Origin: Methanosarcinales archaeon
GTDB taxonomy: Archaea; Halobacteriota; Syntropharchaeia; Alkanophagales; Methanospirareceae
Length of the DNA: 18,808 nt
Assembly: GCA_025464585.1 (NCBI GenBank)
Contig: JAODGL010000199.1
Location: 1-18,808, forward strand
Direction of reading: 5' to 3'
Shown: one piece after another, positions 15,164-18,808 of the stretch
How the letters are laid out: each line of letters starts with the position of its first letter
Position numbering within the stretch: position 1 is the first letter of the stretch
The notes under the pieces: model-generated
The model's database searches: none
What the model saw: only the letters and a program-made list of their open reading frames with translations
What the model was told of the DNA's origin: nothing
Program-made: the position numbers and the translations under genes

Positions 15164-18100
15164 TCACTTTCCGCTCTCCTTTATTTCAAATATGACTGAG
15201 TTGTTCAGCATCTTTAACTTTTGAAACACGATTTCTGAGATACTGACTTCCTCAAAGAGCACTTTAACATCCATCCTCGCTTTTGCTCCGAGTATCCCTT
15301 CAATCTCAGACAACATATACTCTGCCGTTTTGGAATCCACGCGCTCAATCTTCGCTGCTACCTTGCCGTGCTCCTCGGATTCAATCGCAAAACTTCCGAT
15401 ACATCCATTACCTGCTTCAACACCTTCCGCGATTGCCTTAAGGTGCTCACTGCTTTTTATTTCTTCAATCCCAACAAGTGTTTTACCGACATCTTTGTCT
15501 GAAAGTTCATGCTTTCTAATAACGCCTTTTTTAATCCGGATAATAAGCGGAACGGATTTACAAATTCCTAATGCCTCCGCTACAAGCTCTAATTTTTCAT
15601 CCCGCTTCGCATTGAGCTTCCACACCGAATTAAATGGAGTTATACCTTCTTCCGGCTCAACTGTGCCTTGCTCAACGCTTATTCTGACGCTTAACGGCTC
15701 TAAATAAGACCTCACATCAACCTTGACCTCGACTGATTTGCCTTCCTCCACCTCAATGAAAGAAGGAGTGAGTGTAACATCAAATCCGTGTTCTATTATC
15801 TCCGTCCTTTCTACAATGAAACTTTCTTTCACTAAATCAACCCACTCCTCAGGATGGCTCTCCACAACTTCCCTGAGTCTGTAAGGAGCCTCTTCATAAT
15901 AAACTTCATAATATTTTTTGATAACTTTATTTCCTTCTCTTTTCTCTCCCTCCTGACTGATTAATTCTCTTACTTGATTCTCAAGCGCTTCTCTCCACGA
16001 CAGTACTTTATACTCGTTCTTAAGCAGCGGAACCACAACCTCATCACTCACACCGGGTTCGGGTGGAGCAGTATGAACGGGTTTGAACCAGAGTTGCCCG
16101 TTGGAAATGCCTATTTTCAGTCTCTTCGCTCCGTCTTTAATCGCCTCTAATATCGCACCATCCTCGACCATTGGCAGTGCCGGATTTGTCCGGAACCAAT
16201 CGCGTATTGTGCCTATGCTGTGATTCGCACTTTCTCCAAGCTTTATCTGCATTACGTCTTCTACATACCTTTCCAGAGCATCATAAGATAATTCTTTTTC
16301 TTCGATTATTTTGCCAGTTAGAGGCTGAGTAAGCGCAAGATAGGCATGCTCAACAAGAGATACAGCAGTCTCACTTGACTGTGCTTCGTCTATGCTCTGC
16401 CTTCCATTCTCAAACTTTGGATATGCGATCTTTCTGAACGCAGAAAGAATAGCATCCTGAAGTTCGGTATCCGCCGCTCTTTTTATCTTGTCTATCAAGC
16501 TCTTTTGTATGCTCTTCACCTCGTCTGGCATCCCTGCATAGATCTCATTCAGCTTCTCCGCAACAGCCTCACACGCAAGAAGTCTTGCTGTTAGACCTTC
16601 ACATTTTCGATATGCTGTGCTCGAAACCGGGGACATAACAACGACGGTGTTCTTAAACCGCCTCTCTCCCTCTCTATACCTGTATATCAAAGAATAAAGC
16701 TCGTCACCTGTAACTGATTCCGCAACATAAATAATAAGTTTGTAGGCATCGTCATTGGGCATATCGACCTCCGGGTCTGATGTCACTTTAAAATTTTGCT
16801 TCTTGAAAATCTTTACTTCAATAGGCGTAACCTTCGCGGGTTTTCCTTTTCTCTGCGGTCTTTTGCCAAAAGTGAGTGCTTCAACAAACTTCTTAAGTTC
16901 TGAAAGTATTCCGTCTTGCTCTTCGCTTTTTATTCTTTCCATTTCAGAATCTATCTGCTCATTCACGTTCGCTATCCGCCAGAACCAGAACACTCCATCC
17001 TTCTCATTCAAAAATATCATGTTAGGACTGCTGGACACCTCTTCGAGAACCTCAGGAATGTCTGATGGATTCCAGTTATTCTTAATGAATTTCTGTGGCT
17101 CATATATCATGTTTGCGATGTTAAAAAGCCTTGGAAAGCCTTGTAAGGGTATTGGAGAGTCATATACGTATGTTTTAAGTAATACCGCTGTGGAAATAAG
17201 CTTCACAAGTTCCGGCTTGCTGAACTTTTGCGTATTTTCCACCACATCCTTATCTACAACTTTTGCGTAGCTATCGAACGGAGGAGAAAAAAAGCTCCTG
17301 ACGATTCTATCATCAAACAGGTTTATGTGCCAGGGCATCACGAGAAACGGATTTTCTTCTGTGGACCATATCTCTCTCACTATTACCCTCGCATATTTGA
17401 GCATGTCCCGCGTCTTTTGCAATTTCGCCCTTTTGATTATTTCCTCGAGTATCTCAATAAGCTCAGGGTGGTAGGGATATGTAAGCCGGATTTCATCAAC
17501 CCCGCTATGACCAAACACTTCGGGATTTGTCTTGATTGTGATTTCCATTTCCCTTAATGCTTTACTCCTTACTTCTTCGGGAACTTCCTCGAATATCCTC
17601 TTTTTCATGACTGCCACCATGTCATCGCCCTTTTCATGTCTTCTGAGAGGAGCAAGTGATACCGACCCTACCCGCCTTATTGCATTGTTCAAGACGTCCA
17701 GGAATTTTTGGAGATATACCTCGTCATATCTTTCCTCCACTCTCTGAATCTTTCCTTCCTTGACTTCAATCGGTAAACTCACAATCATTACTGAATTCGT
17801 TCCAACGAGAGCGGTTGAAAGTCGGTCAAGGAATGCGGGAATGTTCTCTGTGTACCTTCTTTCGTTTTCATTCCCGCCTCTTCTCAAATTGTCTGCGTAG
17901 TCTATAAGCTCATCAATCAGGATAATTACCCTTTTCCCTTTCAAAACTTCTCTAATTGATTCTATAGCAGGTGCTGTTAGGCTGTCATCGTCATCTCTTA
18001 TCGCATCGTAGCGACCCAAGGAATGTGCAAGATAACCCCAGAGGGTCTTTACACTATACGCCTGATATTTAAGCGGTTTTGCAGGTCTCGCAGAATATTC

Positions 18101-18517
18101 GGCGGATTTACCGTGAATTACAACTATATTTGCTCCTCCCAGTTCTTCTATTTCCTCTGACAAATTTGTTAGTTCCTTCCTCTTCTTTTCATCGTAGCCA
18201 TTTAATACTTGCGCAGCTCTCAAAACCTCCGGTCTTCTGAATGCGTGGTAAATAGTGAGTAAGGTGTGCGTCTTACCACCGCCAAATAGCGAATATAACG
18301 TCAAAATATTGTTTGCTTCTCCTTTAAGTGCTTTCACAACTCTTTTTAACGCATCTAACATAGAGTCACTAAAATAAGTTCTCACAAAGAACTCGTAAGG
18401 GTCGCTATACATCGCGTGTGCTCCTCCACTGACCACTTCAAAAAGCTCCGGCGCTAAGCAGTCATCTAATTTCTCATCAAATACATCAGCCCATAATTTG
18501 CATTCTTTGATGCCCAT
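15164..18517 (-). CDS. DUF499 P-loop ATPase (BrxC/PglY-related, defence-associated)
   Basis: The 1117-aa protein has the characteristic DUF499 N-terminus: FEVVSGGAHAMYSDPYEFFV, then YSLFGGGKTHTLLTIYHAF with Walker A G79-G80-G81-K82-T83-H84, and Walker B RVIILIDELIDYAD with D202 and E203. The middle is alpha/beta with several helical segments. Near the C-terminus, VEVKVDVRSYLEPLSVRISV and the sequence after it look like a beta-sandwich. DUF499 proteins belong to the STAND/AAA-like ATPases and are related to BrxC/PglY of BREX. They are found in defence islands with DUF1156 methylases and helicases, where they are thought to act as large NTP-driven scaffolds or DNA-sensing motors. This is the first gene of a three-gene minus-strand operon. 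A TATA-like box at 18555-18564 and a weak GGAAG before the ATG support its start. Confidence 0.92.
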   Translation of the reverse strand: MGIKECKLWADVFDEKLDDCLAPELFEVVSGGAHAMYSDPYEFFVRTYFSDSMLDALKRVVKALKGEANNILTLYSLFGGGKTHTLLTIYHAFRRPEVLRAAQVLNGYDEKKRKELTNLSEEIEELGGANIVVIHGKSAEYSARPAKPLKYQAYSVKTLWGYLAHSLGRYDAIRDDDDSLTAPAIESIREVLKGKRVIILIDELIDYADNLRRGGNENERRYTENIPAFLDRLSTALVGTNSVMIVSLPIEVKEGKIQRVEERYDEVYLQKFLDVLNNAIRRVGSVSLAPLRRHEKGDDMVAVMKKRIFEEVPEEVRSKALREMEITIKTNPEVFGHSGVDEIRLTYPYHPELIEILEEIIKRAKLQKTRDMLKYARVIVREIWSTEENPFLVMPWHINLFDDRIVRSFFSPPFDSYAKVVDKDVVENTQKFSKPELVKLISTAVLLKTYVYDSPIPLQGFPRLFNIANMIYEPQKFIKNNWNPSDIPEVLEEVSSSPNMIFLNEKDGVFWFWRIANVNEQIDSEMERIKSEEQDGILSELKKFVEALTFGKRPQRKGKPAKVTPIEVKIFKKQNFKVTSDPEVDMPNDDAYKLIIYVAESVTGDELYSLIYRYREGERRFKNTVVVMSPVSSTAYRKCEGLTARLLACEAVAEKLNEIYAGMPDEVKSIQKSLIDKIKRAADTELQDAILSAFRKIAYPKFENGRQSIDEAQSSETAVSLVEHAYLALTQPLTGKIIEEKELSYDALERYVEDVMQIKLGESANHSIGTIRDWFRTNPALPMVEDGAILEAIKDGAKRLKIGISNGQLWFKPVHTAPPEPGVSDEVVVPLLKNEYKVLSWREALENQVRELISQEGEKREGNKVIKKYYEVYYEEAPYRLREVVESHPEEWVDLVKESFIVERTEIIEHGFDVTLTPSFIEVEEGKSVEVKVDVRSYLEPLSVRISVEQGTVEPEEGITPFNSVWKLNAKRDEKLELVAEALGICKSVPLIIRIKKGVIRKHELSDKDVGKTLVGIEEIKSSEHLKAIAEGVEAGNGCIGSFAIESEEHGKVAAKIERVDSKTAEYMLSEIEGILGAKARMDVKVLFEEVSISEIVFQKLKMLNNSVIFEIKESGK

Positions 18518-18554
18518 ATTTTCTTCCTACAAAATTAATAAAATTTTTGAATAA

Positions 18555-18582
18555 TGTATATTAAGGATTTCGGTTTAATATA
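18555..18582 (-). promoter_or_regulatory. Promoter region of the DUF499 operon with A/T-rich inverted repeat
   Basis: On the minus strand TTAATATAC (18556-18564) is about 40 bases before the ATG at 18517 and would place transcription start about 15-20 bases before it, leaving room for the GGAAG that precedes the ATG. TATATTAA (18557-18564) and TTAATATA (18575-18582) form an 8-bp inverted repeat around a 10-base spacer, possibly an operator. In such A/T-rich DNA it may be chance. Confidence 0.4.
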
Positions 18583-18680
18583 AAATATTTGCACTTACGA
18601 TTATTGAGAACTCAAAACATCCCCACAACTTCTCCAGGCACACACCACTGGTTGCAAACATTGGAAAAAGTTTCATATCT

Positions 18681-18808
18681 CTACGGCACTAAACTTCCCA
18701 TAAATTCCTTTTCAACCACCGGAGCAGGAACAATATCAAAAAACATGATTCCACTCATTCTTAATAGTTCCATGAACCTCCGTATATCCCCTTCTGATAA
18801 GCCATAAA
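18681..18808 (-). CDS. C-terminal fragment of an unidentified gene
   Basis: On the minus strand a frame enters from the right edge and runs 41 residues (including LSEGDIRRFMELLRMSGIMF and APVVEKEFMGSLVP) to a TAG at 18681-18683. The amphipathic helix with a hydrophobic run looks like real protein. The plus-strand frame over the same bases (18589-18807) is low-complexity Ser/Thr/Pro/Leu and looks like its shadow. There is too little to name a family. The gene lies 163 bases upstream of DUF499 in the same direction. That gap contains the DUF499 promoter and nothing else I can recognise. Confidence 0.5.
   Translation of the reverse strand, partial: YGLSEGDIRRFMELLRMSGIMFFDIVPAPVVEKEFMGSLVP

Noticed and set aside
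11904..18517. Classical BREX or DISARM locus
   Set aside because: DUF499 is BrxC/PglY-related and the helicase is SNF2-like as in DrmD, but no PglZ, BrxL, BrxA/B, DrmA, DrmB or DrmC gene is present in the window.
18589..18807. Plus-strand 72-aa coding frame at the right edge
   Set aside because: Its composition is low-complexity Ser/Thr/Pro/Leu; the minus-strand frame over the same bases reads as a normal protein C-terminus.
1..18808. CRISPR arrays, tRNA or rRNA genes, transposases, integrases, terminal repeats or att sites bounding the island
   Set aside because: I read both strands and found no regularly spaced repeats, cloverleaf, recombinase gene or matching direct repeats at the island edges; a computed repeat search would be needed to exclude short att sites.

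Overview
The window reads as archaeal chromosome, probably from a euryarchaeal (Halobacteriota-type) lineage. The first genes of transcription units have A/T-rich TATA-like boxes close to their start codons and little or no Shine-Dalgarno (SD) sequence. Genes inside operons carry SDs such as GGAGG, GGAGGTG and GGGAGG. The gene content also fits (an NDH-2-like flavoprotein and archaeal-style defence genes). I cannot fix the genus from sequence alone.

Layout. 1-702 (-): front part of an NAD(P)/FAD-dependent oxidoreductase that runs off the left edge. 777-1724 (+): RadC with an extra N-terminal region. 1763-3323 (-): a tightly overlapping three-gene unit (204 aa, 190 aa, HEPN protein). 3364-6216 (-): a DUF1156-type DNA methyltransferase. 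6337-11889 (+): a second, oppositely transcribed unit with a 405-aa HEPN protein, a DUF262/HNH (GmrSD-, BrxU- or SspE-like) nuclease, an unrecognised 54-aa protein, and a Rad50-like ATPase whose tail carries a HEPN motif and a zinc ribbon. 11904-18517 (-): a DUF499 P-loop ATPase, an unrecognised 149-aa protein, and an SNF2-type helicase ending in a DUF3883 domain with an intact nuclease-like E-x-K motif. 18681-18808 (-): the last 41 codons of an unidentified gene.

From 1763 to 18517 the window is a dense defence island. DUF499 ATPases, DUF1156 methylases and large helicases are known to cluster in prokaryotic defence islands and have been predicted to form a modification-based anti-phage system; DUF499 is also related to the BrxC/PglY ATPases of BREX. 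No PglZ, BrxL, DrmA/B/C, Dnd or Ssp gene is present, so this is not a standard BREX, DISARM or phosphorothioate locus. The unusual feature is that a complete opposite-strand unit of RNase-like (HEPN), type IV-like (DUF262-HNH) and SMC-like ATPase genes sits between the helicase and the methylase.

A working model, which is inference: DUF1156 marks self DNA; DUF499, the 149-aa protein and the helicase/DUF3883 protein recognise and attack unmarked DNA; the embedded plus-strand unit and the HEPN trio act as back-up or abortive-infection layers. A 21-bp imperfect palindrome lies between the divergent methylase and plus-strand promoters and may regulate one or both.
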